Positions 1 through 12,259 of a stretch of 54,538 nt of DNA are shown piece after piece; positions within the stretch are counted from its first letter, which is position 1, and every line of letters begins with the position of its first letter. The position numbers were made by a program, and so were the translations under genes. The notes under the pieces were generated by a model. It was given only the letters and a program-made list of their open reading frames with translations, was not told where the DNA came from and did not search any database. The stretch is from Pleurotus ostreatus/Saccharomyces cerevisiae fusant (lineage: Eukaryota > Opisthokonta): contig JAMQCK010000131.1 in the NCBI GenBank assembly GCA_024196135.1, positions 1 through 54,538 of the forward strand, read 5' to 3'.

Positions 1-30
1 TGGACGACTTTCGGCGCAGACAGAGGCTGA

Positions 31-1786
31 GCGCCGTGCACGACAGGTCCGTCCCGTCGTCCGCTCAAGCGCCGTCCGCGAGCCTCACACGCGTACAGTG
101 CGCCCCCGGGGCTGGTATCTCGGGACGACACCGACTGCATCAGCTCCGACCCCGCAGAGACAGTCACCGACCGCCTCAACAACGCCTTCGAGAGCGGGGG
201 GCAGGGCTACAAGCTCCAGCTCTGTCCCGGCGAGACCTACACCCTCACCGACACCGTCTTTTACACCGCGCCCGGACAGGAGCTCAGCACAGCCGGCTAC
301 CCGACAGGCGACGACCGCGCGGTCCTCGTTATCAACGGCGCAATCAACAACGGCACGGGCCACACCACTGCCGTCGACGCGTCCTGCGACGACTGCGATA
401 ACACCTCACTGCGCAACGTGCAGGTGCGTGCGCCCTCCCCCCTCGCATCCCCCCTCGCTTTCCCCCCTCGCACCCCCCCACTCACACCCCCCAGATCTTC
501 GGCAATCGCGGAGACCGGACTATCACGACAGGGGGCGCTAACATCGAGTTCGGCGGCCAGAACTCAGGCCAGCTCATCGAGTACGTGCGCTCGTACGATC
601 CGCGCAGCTGGTCGTGCCTGCACGTCGCCGAGGGCGGCGATACTTGCACCAGCATCACCGTCCAGAACAACGACATAGGCCCGGCAGGCGTCGACGTCTT
701 CCAGCAGTGGGCAGACGGTATCAGCGTCGCCTGCCGAAACTCTATCGTGCGCAACAACATCGTCCTCAACCCCACCGACGGCGGTATCGTTATTTTTGGG
801 TCTCCAGGAACGCAGGTGTACAATAATACCATCGAGGTGCACAACGTGAGTCGCCTCGTCCCGAGCACCAGATTTGGGATTCAGCATTCTCCGGAGACTA
901 CTGCACGAATATTTCTCAGTGTTCGTGCAGCATGTCTCAGGAAATATCGAATCCCAGGTGTGGTAGAGACCGCCCGTTGCTGGCTTGCTGACCTTGGCAT
1001 CAGCAAACACTCTTGGGTGGAATCAATTTGGTGGATTTTGGCGCCTTCAAAGGCGACTACACGGGCACCGTCGTGCGCGACAACACGATCTATGGGGGCT
1101 TTGCCACCGATGACGAGGACGAGGACGGTCAGACGAAGGGCGAAAATGACGACGACGCTATTATTAAGTCAGTACTTCTCTGACCGGGCGCTGCGTCTCT
1201 CTTGCTAACATAGCTCAGGATGGGAATCGCAATCGGTCCAAGAGCTTGGTTCGGTGGCAACGCCTACAACAACATTAGTTCTTCCGGCACAGTCATCAAC
1301 AACAAGTTCTCAGGAGCCTTCACGTATGGTATCGCGCTCACCTCCGCCAAGAACTTCACCGTTACCGGCAACTCATTCACCGGCAACTACTCCTTCATCG
1401 GCGCGCGGGGCCCCAACTGCTCCGACAACGCCACGCCCAGCCCCGGCGCCTTCGTCGTCGACCAGAAGACCGCGGTGCAGTCGACCTACCAGACCGATTT
1501 TGTGGCAATCTCCGACGGCGACTCGCTCACCTGCGTCCTGCCCCCGGACGGTGGCGACTACTGGCCGTACCGCGCGGACCCGAATCCGAGTGCGCGCAAA
1601 CACGGGCTCTCCAGCGGCGCGAAGGCAGGCATCGCGATCGGGGTCATCTTCGGCGTCATCGCGCTTGGTATCGCCGCGTGGTTCATCCGGCGGTGGGCTC
1701 TGAACCGCGCGAACGAGCAGCGCATGTACAAGGCGTCGCGGCGGTCGCAGCTCATGGCCAACAAGAACCCCAATAAGGCGTACTGA
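31..1786 (+). CDS. Membrane-anchored right-handed beta-helix protein (pectin-lyase fold), 5' end missing
   Basis: The reading frame is open from about 31 and continues through exons ending at 423, then 495-845, 1004-1167 and 1219-1786. Each junction has GT-AG ends and keeps the frame. The protein shows Asn-rich rungs typical of a parallel beta-helix, such as VQNNDIGPAG, NSIVRNNIV and TVTGNSF. A conserved block contains YDPRSWSCLH and DGGIVIFGSPGT. Near the C-terminus a hydrophobic helix (GIAIGVIFGVIALGIAAWFI) is followed by a basic tail, so the product is probably a type I surface or secretory-pathway membrane protein. The family resembles carbohydrate-active beta-helix enzymes, but I see no catalytic set I can name, so the activity is unknown. 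An in-frame stop at 28-30 means the signal peptide and first exon lie upstream of the window; a possible acceptor ends at 99. The start given is only where the frame opens. Confidence 0.8.
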
Positions 1787-2773
1787 GCCTCTCGAGGCTT
1801 GCTGCGCACGTGTGCTTCGCCGTCATGTCTTCCGTTGCCACCGTGTCTTCCGTTCCCATTGCGCTTCAACATATGCCTATGCCCCCACCCAGGCTACCCT
1901 TTTGACGTCCTTACGATCTTGGTTCGCTATCTAATGATGCTCCAGCTTGTTTAGAGTCTCGCAGTTGCTTGTGTACTTACTAGTCAAGGTTTCCGTCTTC
2001 CGTGCGTCCGTTTATTGAGCAACAGACATTTTTTTGCTGCTAGTTGCTCGCTCCACCCTTACTTGCTCCCTCTACCCCCTGCTGCTGGCCCCATACACAC
2101 CGCCCATCCTTCACGCTACCCGTCCCCGTCCCAGTCTGTGCTTCTCGTACCCACCCTCGTACCCATCCCCCGGCTCCCCATTCCCCGTTTACAGTGTCTC
2201 TGCCTCCCTAGGGCTTGCTTGTTTATTCCCCGGTGTTCTCTTACGACAACCCCACCCCCCCACACAACCACCCTATAGCTACCCCGGTCTATCTGTAGAT
2301 AGATGGTCCTTATAGACCTTCTTCGTCGATACAGTCGGTGCATACCTTCTTCCCCGATTCACAGCTTTCCCCCGTCGATACACCCGATACATATTCTATC
2401 TAACTAGCCTACCTTACTTTATCCGCGCGCTGCTCACTTTCCCTACCCGCTGCCTAACTTACGCCGTTCGGGAGGTCTTCAGACGACGGTTGTCTTATGT
2501 AGTGGGTTTTTTATTCGCAGAGGTTTTATGCGGTTTAGAAGTTTATTGGCCAGATAGTGTGGGTGGTGAGGCGAAGAGGTGAGGGTGCGTGGCAAGCAGA
2601 GGCGCAGATGCGAGAAGCGAAGAGGAGAGCGCAGCTGTGTGATGGCTTCGCGAAGTCAAGCGTGAGTGTGGCAATGTCTGTTGCTGCTACGAGGCGAGAG
2701 GAAGACTCAAGAGACATGCGAGTACAACACTGATGATAATAGTGATAGAAAGGAAGTACAAAGTAACGAGTGT
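1787..2773. other. Intergenic region between convergent genes, pyrimidine-rich
   Basis: This stretch separates the stop codons of two convergent genes, so it should hold both 3' UTRs and polyadenylation signals. From about 2015 to 2420 the + strand is strongly C/T-rich. Short frames here have low-complexity Pro/Ser/Leu composition and no splice logic. I see no gene. Confidence 0.6.
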
Positions 2774-4099
2774 TCAAGCAGCCTCCATGGAGACATCCCC
2801 ATCTGCAACGCTCTGCGAGTCCGCGTCCTGGTCCCGCAGCTTCAGAGCCTCGGCCTTGACCTCCTTGACCTTCTCGCGCAAGATCTTGATAGACTCCGCC
2901 AACAACCATTCCGGTGCATATGCGCTCTCGGACTCGACGCTGACTGTAAAGTAACCCTTTAGCCCACGATTCCTCATACCACGATCCCTCACACCACGAT
3001 CCCCAGCACGGAAGAGGGCAAAACCAAAACTCACACAAAAAGTGATCCCTCACGCGACTCAGCTCGACGCTGTCCTGGAACTCGGGATGCCGCAGGACCT
3101 CGCGGCTGACAGTGTCTCGCCGGACGTTTTTGGGGTCGACGCTGACGGTCTTCGTCTTGGGGTCGACGCGGATGACGCCTGGGCTGAAGCACTTTTGGAA
3201 CTTGTCGGCGAGCTCGGGTGGGATGGGCTTCTTGATTTTGATGTGGGGGAGGAGGCGGTAGGAGGCGGTGGCTGTAGGTGGATGTCCATGTTTAGTGGCT
3301 GGTCCAAGTGCGAGTAGGAAAGGATTACTCACCGACAGGGCTGAACTTCGCGTGGTCCTTCCCTACGCCCTTCACGGCGTGCAACTCCATATGCACAGCC
3401 TGTCCTGGGCGCAACTTCGCAAGCACGATATTCGGATTTGTCGGAGCTGGCGGCTTGTTCGCGAACACCTCCTCCTGCTCGCCTACCGGGCGCCACTTCA
3501 GATGCGAGGACAACACTTCATGGTTGTCGTACAGGTCCTCCGGCTCGGTCGCGTTCGCGTTCGGGTGCGGCTTGCGCGTGCAGGCGACGGCGAGGTCGAA
3601 GATGATGGTGTCGCGGTCGGTGGGGATGTCTTTGCGGGGCTGCATTTGGTCGGGGTCGACGTTTAGTGGGACGAGGCCGAGGCGGTGGGAGAGGACTTCG
3701 TCGACGATGACGGAGGTGTTGTCCCAGACGTAGACGTTCTCTATTGCGATAGTGGGGACCTAGGTAGGGTTAGCAACACGGATGGGTGAAGGGGGACTGT
3801 AACGCACCTCCGCGATCATAATTCGTCGGAACGCATTCGCGATGGATGCGTCTACGCCGACGAGGTCGAATTCTATTGATCGGTTCGACAGTCTTTGAAC
3901 CTTGACTTTCAAGTTCTACGCTTAGCATTCCCTGTGATCAGTCATACATCTCCTTGGTCCACAGGGCACTCACACGTTTGAACTCGTCCAGGTTCCATGA
4001 GTGGTCTTCCCCATAATGATGACCAGGGTAGTCGGTGCTTGAGACGTTCGTGACGCGCTCAGCAGTGATCCCCACTAATCTTCGATGGTCTACTTCCAT
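2774..4099 (-). CDS. RPC40: RNA polymerase I and III subunit AC40 (RPAC1)
   Basis: AC40 pairs with AC19 to form the alpha-like assembly platform shared by RNA polymerases I and III in the nucleus. Five exons are supported: 4099-3974, 3915-3808, 3759-3333, 3271-3035 and 2943-2774, giving 355 residues, close to the family's usual 335-350. Family motifs include the N-terminal [20 protein letters not shown], the alpha-type dimerisation segment [19 protein letters not shown] with IAEVPTIAIE, the VDPDQM region, and the late [13 protein letters not shown] and VRDHFLFSVES segments. The last intron was placed to restore this RDHFLFSVES consensus: donor at 3034, acceptor ending at 2944. The C-terminus is acidic. 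The start has the expected family N-terminus. The last intron carries three 15-base tandem repeats. Confidence 0.95.
2964..3008. repeat. Three 15-bp tandem repeats inside the last AC40 intron
   Basis: Three adjacent copies of a 15-base unit starting CCACGATYCCTCA (2964-2978, 2979-2993, 2994-3008) are seen directly. They lie within the 91-base intron 3034-2944, which is longer than most introns here. The third copy is more diverged. Confidence 0.8.
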
Positions 4100-4417
4100 T
4101 TTGTGTAGTTAAAGCACGACGCGAGGGAGTGTCTATCGCAGGAGACCGCGTCAGGGGAAAGAACAATGAACAGGCAGATTTGTGGCGGTTCTTGATGCCG
4201 ATCGATCACTCCAATTCAGGCAAATGGGGGCGGGCCCCGGTTGAATTGGGAAGCAACAACTGAACCATGCGATAGAATATATAGTGGTCCGAGATGTGGT
4301 TGCGAGGGTATGTCCATCGTAAGAGTCCGTGTCCATATATAGGGGTGCGATACAGGTATAAATTATGTGAGGGAGCTGTTCTGCGTAAGAAAGTCAGTGG
4401 TCAAGTGGACGTCGTAT
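4100..4417. other. Promoter region of AC40 and 3' region of the DUF6593-like gene
   Basis: Both neighbours are on the minus strand, so this region holds the 3' UTR of the DUF6593-like gene and the AC40 promoter. AT-rich TATA-like stretches occur near 4270-4282 and 4333-4341. Their use is unproven. No gene was seen. Confidence 0.4.
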
Positions 4418-5091
4418 TCAATGAATGCTCACTGTCTTCTCTTGACGCCTGACTTCCTGCTCACAGGATCAGCAGGCGCGGCGTGGATTAAGCAGTCAAC
4501 TCACCAGGTAAGCGAAGACAAGTAATAGGAACACCTCATCCTCAAGCAGAGCCTTCGGTTCCATCTGTAGGATCGAAGGCTTCAACTTGCCAAAGAGCTT
4601 TGGATGCGACGGTATATAAAACGTCGCAACCAGCTCGTTGAGAAGGAATGCCTAGGCAAGATGTGACATCAAGTATGGACTATGGATGCATCAAGGCATA
4701 GCCTTACCTTCCAGGTCTCGTCCTCGTATCGAATCTCGTATTTCTTCCTGTCGGGAGCCCACTGCCAATAGCGGGTCCTAATAATCCCCGTAAGCACATC
4801 GATAAAGATAATTATCACAAGGCAATCATACTTCTTGAACAGCGAGCCAACAGTCTCCTTCAGCTCCTTCGTCGTCTTCCGCTGGCCGCCAATCTCCAGC
4901 GCTTCCTCCTTCCAGTGAATAACACCGGCAGTCGCCGAGTGCCCCGGCGCAGGGTTCGCATCGGTAACGATGGTGTGCTTGCGCCCCCGGTAGCCCGACT
5001 TGGTAGTGAAAGTATACAGGACAGAATCGTCCACCTTCGAGCGAAGGTTCGTATTGAATAGGTTCGTCTTGTTGTCGAAGGACGCCTCCAT
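4418..5091 (-). CDS. DUF6593-like small basidiomycete protein
   Basis: The first exon starts MEASFDNKTNLFNTN and runs to the donor in SLFKK (GTATGATT). Later exons give TRYWQWAPDRKKYEIRYED, then AFLLNELVATFYIPSKPKLF. The RYWxW...YxIRYEDETW pattern after a beta-rich N-terminal half resembles the DUF6593 family, which is abundant in mushrooms and has no established function; the fold is thought to be beta-rich. A donor at 4504 and an acceptor ending at 4457 give a short last exon ending at 4418 (EVRRQEKTVSIH). Without that splice, translation would stop a few codons later at about 4496. The internal exons are well supported, the last one moderately. No signal peptide or membrane segment is evident in the N-terminal half. 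Confidence 0.75.
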
Positions 5092-5552
5092 CGCGGGTGC
5101 GTGAGACCAGGGTAGTCAAAGAGTGCAAGGTCGACAGTGGTTGGGAACAGCGAGCGTCGACGATGAGCGCAGGATCGTACGTTCGAGGAGACTCCAGAAC
5201 GGCAGAAGCAAGCCGTGGTAAAGCCTCAAGGCAAGAAGCGACGCTGCCGGCACAGCCCGAGAGAATCTAGTTCGGAGGCGAGTCTCCTGTCAGTGTCGAG
5301 GGTTGGGCGAGTGGTCTATGTCGCAAATGCGAGCGCCCTGCTAACCGGGCGACAGAGGACGCGGGTGGCTGATGTGAGTGTAGCGCGTCAAGCGCCTACA
5401 TCGTTCGGCCCGGGCTGCCGTCAGTGGACCCACCAAGCCGAAATATCCTTATTTGGGCCCTCTCATTGGTTTCATAACGTAGTGGCAGACGTCCAAGGAA
5501 TATAGTACATACAAGCTGCTCAAAGCAACGTTCATTACCCCTCCTTATGGTT
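5092..5552. other. Intergenic, promoter of the DUF6593-like gene
   Basis: This region lies between the start of the DUF6593-like gene and the stop of the GCP5-like gene, both on the minus strand. It should hold the promoter of the former and the 3' end of the latter. I see no conserved gene or clear TATA box. Confidence 0.4.
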
Positions 5553-8500
5553 TCAAAGATCCCAATCCTCCAACACGAACGACAGCACGCCAAACGCTGA
5601 TGCCGCCTCACTCGTCCCGCCCGCCAAGCTATCCACACCCCTCCTAATGAACCTCACCAGCCCATCCAGCTCCGTCGAGATCTTCTCCACCCCGCCCAGC
5701 GGATCCCACTCGCCCACCACCGACGCCCCCGACACCGCGAGCGACGTGCTCGGGGCGTCCCGCGTCAGATCCGCCTCGCCGTCCTCATCCTCGTCCGACG
5801 AGCTGTCGAGAGCGGCCGCCGACGCGCCTAAGCCGATGACGTTCCGCCGTATCCGGCGCTGGTGCCGGCTGCGGTGCTTGCGGGCGAGGAGGGAGTGGCG
5901 GGAGATGTCGAGGGTCGCGTTCGCGTCCCCGGAGACGGAGACGAGGAGTTGGCTGAAGCTGAGGGATAGGTCGAGAATGGAGAGGACGGCGCGGTGGAGA
6001 GCGGAGGTCTAGGAAGAGACTGAGATGAGTATCTGCAATAGAGTGTTTGCTAAAGGATGAATGTACGTACCTTGGGTTGCAATAGGCAGCGACCCTCAAT
6101 GCGCTCGATGCTAAGGTGTAATGTCAGTGAAGTACGGATGTTTAGCGAGATGAATACACACTGTTCCTCGTGTAGTGTAATTAAATGGTCCAACGACTCG
6201 ACATCTTGCACGCGCTTCCTGAACCGAAGGACCTCCGAGTGGATCACATACGTCGTGAAGAAATTCAACAACGCGCTAAGCACCCATTATTAGCACACGC
6301 CCAAACCACCACCAGACCACACCCACTCACTTGATAAACCAGCTCATCTTCCCTCTCAGCGCATAAAACACCTTCATCATCGCCGTTGGGTGCTTGCTAT
6401 CCCCACGGAACAATATCCGCTCCAGCACGCTCTTCGCGCGCATGGTCTGCAGGAGGAACACAAAAATATTGTTGTAGGTCTGAATGGTCTTGGGGCGGAA
6501 GATGTAGATGACGGGGAAGGGGACGGAGTACCCGACGTTGAGGCTGTCGAGGGCGCGGACGGTGCGGGAGATGGAGCGTTCTTTTTCCTTGCTGCCGCGG
6601 TAGGACAGGCGCACGAGGGCGGGGTGGATCCAAGAGGTGGCCTTGGTTCGCTCGACGACGTCGGTGAAGCAGGTGTTGATGAAGTGAAAGTCGGCCCAGG
6701 ATTGTTGGGCGTCCATCTAACGATGCTTGTTTAGTGCGACGGTCGCAGGCTATAGGATCATCTTTACTGACCTTCTCAAAAACCAGGTCAGCAAAATGAG
6801 CAATCGTATCCCCTCGCCGCATTAAGTAAAGCCCCTCGATAGCAGCCAAATGCTCCTCAAAGTCCTGTCGCACCACTGACACCAGCGCCCTCCCGACCTT
6901 CGCACAATGCGGGTTGAGCGCGTCATACACAGCATGCGCAAGCGTGTCCGCAGACAGGTCCGTCTTCGCCTCCGCCGCCACCAACTCCCCAAACGATCGC
7001 CAGTTATCTAGTTGCACTTTCTCCCCATCCTCAGGCTCATCTCCCAATGCACGAAGTAGACCAATCCCCTTCCCTGCCCCTAGCACCATCTCAGCGACCG
7101 GGGCGAGAAAAGCGGGGACAACCTTGCGGGCGGGGGTGTTGGGGTCTTCGCCGTTATCAGAGACGATGTCGTCGCGGAGAGTGTAGGCGTCGGCCCAGAA
7201 ATCGGGGTCGAGCATGCCCATGCCCATCATGCCTACGCCGAGCCCGCTGCCCTCGATGAAGAACTCGTCGTCGAGCTCTTTGCCTGTCGGGTCCATGCCG
7301 TCGCGTAGCCAGAGGTGGATCATGCCTGTGGGTTCGGTGAGCATGTTAACCAGGTGGAGGGGTGAAAGGAGGATCACCCCAAACAGGTTCGGCTGTAAGC
7401 TGGAAGGCAGCAAGCAGGGCATCTGCGGTCACTGCCTCCCCAATCTCAATGTGCGCTCTGTACGCAGAAAGAAGCGCATCTAGATGTACTGCGCTATTCC
7501 TCGCAGCACCCTTCACGGGCAGCTTCCACCTCCCCTGCTCCGACTCCGCGCCAATCGCGTTCACTACATTCAGCAACGCAGGAAAAGCGCGCTCATACCG
7601 ATCCCTCAACGCCTTCTCCGTGCTCAGCAAGCTAACAACAAGCATCCCCGCGCCAACGCCTTCCCTTGCACAACAGATATCCTGCTCCCGAGACGCGCAC
7701 CACGCGTCGAAGCCCCGCAGCTGCTCAGCCACGGCGTCCGCGAAGGCTTCAAGTGTGCGGATGGGTGCCTTGGGCTTGATGTAGGAAGTCCGTTGCGGCT
7801 GGCGGTCGGAAACTTGCGCGAGGACGAAGCTGACGAAGGTGCGGAGGTGGTAGAGGACGCTGGCGGTTTGGCAGAAGGATTGGAGGATGGATTGTTGGCT
7901 GCCGAGGGAAAGGTGGGCGAGGCGGGGTGCGTTGGAGCGTATCTGAATAGAGATGAGTTGAGCAATAATGGATGAGGGGAATACTGACTGGGCAAGAGTG
8001 CATGTCCGCGATGAACATGATGTTGTGTCTACCTTGCAAGCCAATCAAGACTTCGCGCACCATGTCGACTTCGTCGATATACACCTGAGGACGAGCGTTA
8101 AGCAAGCAGAAATGCTAGGGTCCCAGGGAAGCATTCTTACTTCTAGTGCGACTGGCACAGTCTGCCCACGAGCGACAGCCCTTTGCATACTGCCACCGAA
8201 AGTCGCTGCGTCGCCTATATCGAAGGGTTTGTTGGGATTGACGTCGCTTTTGTAATGATTCGTCCAGTATTGTCGAGCACGCAGCTCTTCGACGGCTTGT
8301 CGGTGCGTGTAGGTATACTTTGGCGCAGGCTGCAGCAGTGGAACCTCAGCGACAGCCGGGGGCGTGGTTGGCAACATCGGCGCTTCTTCCGCCGATGAGA
8401 AAGAGTCGTTCAACGAGTCGAGCTCCGGGTCGTCGGACATTGTAGATAGAGAGGGCGCGCTTCCGTCACTCAAGCTGTCTGCATCTGATTCGCGAACGAA

Positions 8501-9365
8501 GCCAGGTGGTAGGCCGTAGACTCCTTTCCAATGCTCGCCTTCGAAGGGTTCGTCGCCGATGATGTCAAGCCATGTCGTAGGTCGAGGCTGCGCAACGGGG
8601 TTGCTGATCTCCTCAAGGTAATGCTCAGCATATGCCAGCGATACCGGTGAGGGTCCATTGGACATGCTGATCAGAAAGTGGATGTGCGCAGGAACGTTAC
8701 TGGACTGTATGATGGTTAGACGAGCCCGACTCTATGACACTCTTACATATACATACCCTTATGTCAGAGTCAAGATCGTCTTTCTTCAGTTGAACCATGT
8801 CATCCTTGAGTCGCTGTGCGGACTTCTGTAGAGCATCTGCGAGAGCGTCTTGATTGTTGATTCGCGCTTTCTGCACCAACCTGAGCTCAAATTCATCGAT
8901 AGATAGTTAAGTAGAATTTTAATGAAGTTACCCTCGTATCTGACGGTCTATGCGATCCAAATCGACCGTGGTCGCTTGCTTGTTTGCTTCCAAATTCTTC
9001 AGCACGAACTCAACGTCTTGCAGATGTTGTGGCGCGTCGTCATCATTCTCCGCGTTATTCCCAGTAATCTGGGTGACAAGTTTCTGACAGAGAGGAAGCA
9101 GACGATTGCGCGCATGTCGCGCTTGGGGTCGTATGGAAAGTCGAGAGCCAGGTCGCACAGACGCGCTTGATTGGGGTCGAGGAACACCGAGAGTGCTAGA
9201 TCCCGATGCCCGACGCTGATTTGCGATGCCGGTGCCTGAAGCACGTCGGAGCCCAACACTAGATTGCGATCGTGGAGGGCGCCCGAGACCCGGTGCGCTG
9301 TTCGAGGGGAGCATGGTGGCGGCAGGCAAGACGCGTTTATTGTCCGCGTCGTGATCATCATCCAC
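5553..9365 (-). CDS. TUBGCP5: Gamma-tubulin complex component, GCP5-like (Spc97/Spc98 family)
   Basis: This multi-exon gene encodes a Spc97/Spc98-family protein of the gamma-tubulin ring complex, which nucleates microtubules at spindle pole bodies. The N-terminus (MDDDHDADNKRVL, from 9365) is Ser/Arg-rich and disordered, followed by a helical segment near 9100-8930. A central block has TWLDIIGDEPFEGEHW and THRQAVEELRARQYW. The GRIP1 part includes WLRDGMDPTGKELDDEFFIE and DPDFWADAYTLRDD. The GRIP2 part includes YLMRRGDTIAHFADLVFEKV, the helix before FFTTYVIHSEVLRFRKRVQD, and SLDHLITLHEEQ. The FIE...DFW...YTL spacing and the RGDT motif point to GCP5 rather than GCP2, GCP3 or GCP4. The last exon ends FVLEDWDL at 5553. 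GCP5 is needed for noncanonical gamma-TuRC assembly rather than the minimal gamma-TuSC. Individual exon limits were not all fixed. Confidence 0.85.
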
Positions 9366-9541
9366 GTGTCGACGCGGATTCAGAACTGCGGTCTCTCGCG
9401 TCCCTCATCGCCGCCGCCAACGTGCTCGCTGTTGCTGCTCTCTGTCATCGTCTCTCTCGCATAAACCGAACTCTGATGCTCTAAGACGGCGGCGAGCTCA
9501 ACAGCAACACGTCAACCGAACTCATACACGCCTGCGCCGTC
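9366..9541. promoter_or_regulatory. Compact divergent promoter between the GCP5-like gene and KEX1
   Basis: Only 176 bases separate the divergent start codons at 9365 (minus) and 9542 (plus), so both promoters must lie here or overlap the coding ends. No convincing TATA box is visible. Confidence 0.5.
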
Positions 9542-12076
9542 ATGGGCGTTCCCCGCATGCCCAGCCTCTTCCTCTGCGCGGCGCTCTGGGTGCAATGCGT
9601 AATATTCGTGCTAGCCGCGCCGACAGACAGTGCGTAATGTACTTGGCACTGTGAAGATGGTGTTATTGATACAGCGAGACAGTTCCCTCGGCTGCCAGCT
9701 TCTACGTCCCTTCCCTCCCCGACCTGCAACCTCACCCCGATCGCCCCCTCTCAATATTCGCCGGTCATCTATCATCAGACCCAGATGCTAGCAAGGCAGC
9801 TGCTACAGATGTTACCGCACATCTGTACTTCGTCATGATCAAGAATCGGCGTGTCGCGGACAAGGAACGAATTATGTTCTGGTTCAATGTGTGTCGCGTG
9901 CGCCTTGGTCTTACACCCTGATGACTGACAGTGTGCATAGGGCGGGCCAGGATGCTCATCATTCGACGGGCTAATGATGGAAAACGGCCCTTGGCGCGTC
10001 GATGGAAATGGTGGACTGAAGGTCGCGGACGGTGGATGGGAGGAATATACGACCATGGTGTACGGTGCGCAATTCCGGTTTAGCTCCCCCCTTATTTGCT
10101 AAAGGGCTTGTTCAGTCGATCAGCCAGCAGGGACTGGCTTCTCATATACAGCGACCAATCACTACGTGCAGACCTTGGAGGAGGTCAGAAGCACCCACCC
10201 GCATATAGCTGACGCTGACGATGCCCCGCAGGCTTCCCAACAACTCCTGGTATTCTTGCATAACTTCTACGATGTCTTCCCCGAGTATAAGTCAATGGAG
10301 GTCAGCAGAATCATACGCAGCCGCTACTGTAAAACTCACAGAATATCCAGACGTACTTCGGCGGTGAGAGCTACGCGGGGCAATACCTCCCGTACTTTGG
10401 TAAGAGCATCCTACTCTGCATCTTAACACCGCGCCCTAACGAATTTGTGCAGCGGACGCGGTACTGAACTCGGACCTCTACATCCCTCTGCGCGGGGTCG
10501 CAATCGGCAATGGCTGGATAGACTCAAGAAGACAATACCCATCTTACATCGACTACCTCGTGCGGGTTGGCATATTATCCGAGACGAGCGACGTAAGCCT
10601 TTCTTAGGATCACTTCAAACCTAGCCATACTGAAGTCGCGCATAGGAATACAAGGAGGCGAAGGAGAAGACCGAGTCCTGCATCAAAGGCTTCGATAACT
10701 ACGCCAACGAGCCCATCAACATCCAGGAATGCGAGGGTCTCATCATGGACGTTGCGAAAGTCCGGGAAAAGCAGTAAGTGGTGAAGTGGTGCGTCCTTTT
10801 CCAGTGCTCACGACGAAGCAGGCAAGGCGACAAGCAGATGTGCATGAACATCTACGACGTTCGCCTCGATGACACCGCACCTGCCTGCGGCATGAATTGG
10901 CCACCCGACATCAAGCCCATTACAGAGTACCTCGACGTGCGTCCATCTCCTTCTTTCTCTTCCTCGGATCGCGCCTGACAACATCCACCTCAGCGCTCAG
11001 ACGTCGTCTCCGCCCTCCACGCTGAAGCCCACTCCGGGTCCTGGGTCGAGTGCCGCGGACAGGTGCACGTCCAGTTCCGCGAGGAGCGATCCAACTCGTC
11101 CATCACGGTCCTCCCGAAGGTCCTCGAGCGCATACCGGTGCTGCTATTTGCGGGCGACCAGGACTACATCTGCAACTACGTCGGCTTGGAGAATATGATC
11201 CAGGCGATGTCATGGAATGATGGGACGGGGTTGGGGGTGGGTCTCTTCCTATGATTTGTTTTCTTCCTTTTGGCTTTGTGAACCAGGGATAGATGCTGAT
11301 GCAGCCTACAGAAAGTGCAAACACAGTCGTGGACGGTAGACGGCGCTCCGGCAGGAACGTGGGTCTCTTCGCGCAACCTCACCTACGCGAAGATCTTCAA
11401 CGCCTCCCATATGGCGCCCTTCGACCTCCCGCACGTCAGCCACGACATGATTCTGCGCTTCATGAATGTCAACTTCTCCGCCATCCTCGACGGGTCTGCG
11501 CGTATACCCAGTAGCATCGGGTCGGAGCAGAAGCCTACTTTCACTGCGATTGAGGAGGAGCTGCCGAATACGCCCGTCACACCTGGGAAGACGCCCGAGC
11601 AGGATAAGGCGATGTGGGAGGGTGAGCAGCTTGTTCCACCCTTCACGACGCAGTTTTAAGTAAAGTACTGATGATCGCTCGCAGCCTACTACAACGCCGG
11701 CTCCGCCGCTCTCGTCCTGGTCGTCGTGTTCGGTATCATTGGTGCCGTCGTGTGGTTTCGCCGCCGGCGCGGGGGCAGTCTGCGCCTTCCTGGCACAGTC
11801 GACTTTAGCAGGCGCCCGGGCGACTTCAGCAGCCGCGCCGACGCTGAGGAGAGCATTCCTCTGAACGCTAGTGATAGCATGGGGAACCTCAGAAACAGCA
11901 GTACACCCCGACTCAGCGACGATGGCGACGGACGCACGCTGCGCGGGGATGACGAGGAGAGGAAGGACAAGGGGAAAGGGCGTGCGCTATTGCCGCCGGA
12001 ACCCATATTTGATGTGGGGAGCGATGATGAGGATGGGTATAGGGATGAGCATGAGCATGGGAGGAAGGATGCGTAG
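9542..12076 (+). CDS. KEX1: Kex1-type serine carboxypeptidase, copy 1
   Basis: Kex1 is a Golgi, membrane-anchored S10 carboxypeptidase that removes C-terminal Lys and Arg from Kex2-cut precursors such as mating pheromones. The predicted protein starts [10 protein letters not shown] with a hydrophobic signal peptide ending near FVLAAPTDS. It has the oxyanion segment [15 protein letters not shown] across an intron, the catalytic serine in [13 protein letters not shown], the catalytic aspartate in [15 protein letters not shown] and the catalytic histidine in [13 protein letters not shown]. After the peptidase domain a single membrane helix ([18 protein letters not shown], near 11700-11760) precedes an acidic, highly charged cytosolic tail that ends at 12076. 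This layout is diagnostic of Kex1 rather than soluble vacuolar CPY. Many short introns split the gene. A second copy lies tail-to-tail downstream. Confidence 0.93.
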
Positions 12077-12259
12077 GTGTGACAGCCTCTGTCAGTCTGT
12101 AGATTACAGTACATGGCGCACAGTCAGTGTATCATTTATGTGGCTACTTATTGGCTGGCGCTGTGAGGTCGAGGATGACTATGAGCTTGAGCATGGTGTG
12201 TAGCGTGCGTGGATGTCGTGCAGTAGTTTGTGATTGAGGCTCGATCATTCAGGCTAGTG
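12077..12259. other. Shared 3' region of the convergent KEX1 pair
   Basis: Only 183 bases separate the two stop codons, so the 3' UTRs of the two carboxypeptidase genes probably overlap or abut. No terminator-like structure is evident by eye. Confidence 0.5.

Noticed and set aside
2015..2315. Plus-strand frames of 87-93 residues
   Set aside because: Low-complexity translation of a C/T-rich 3' region between convergent genes.
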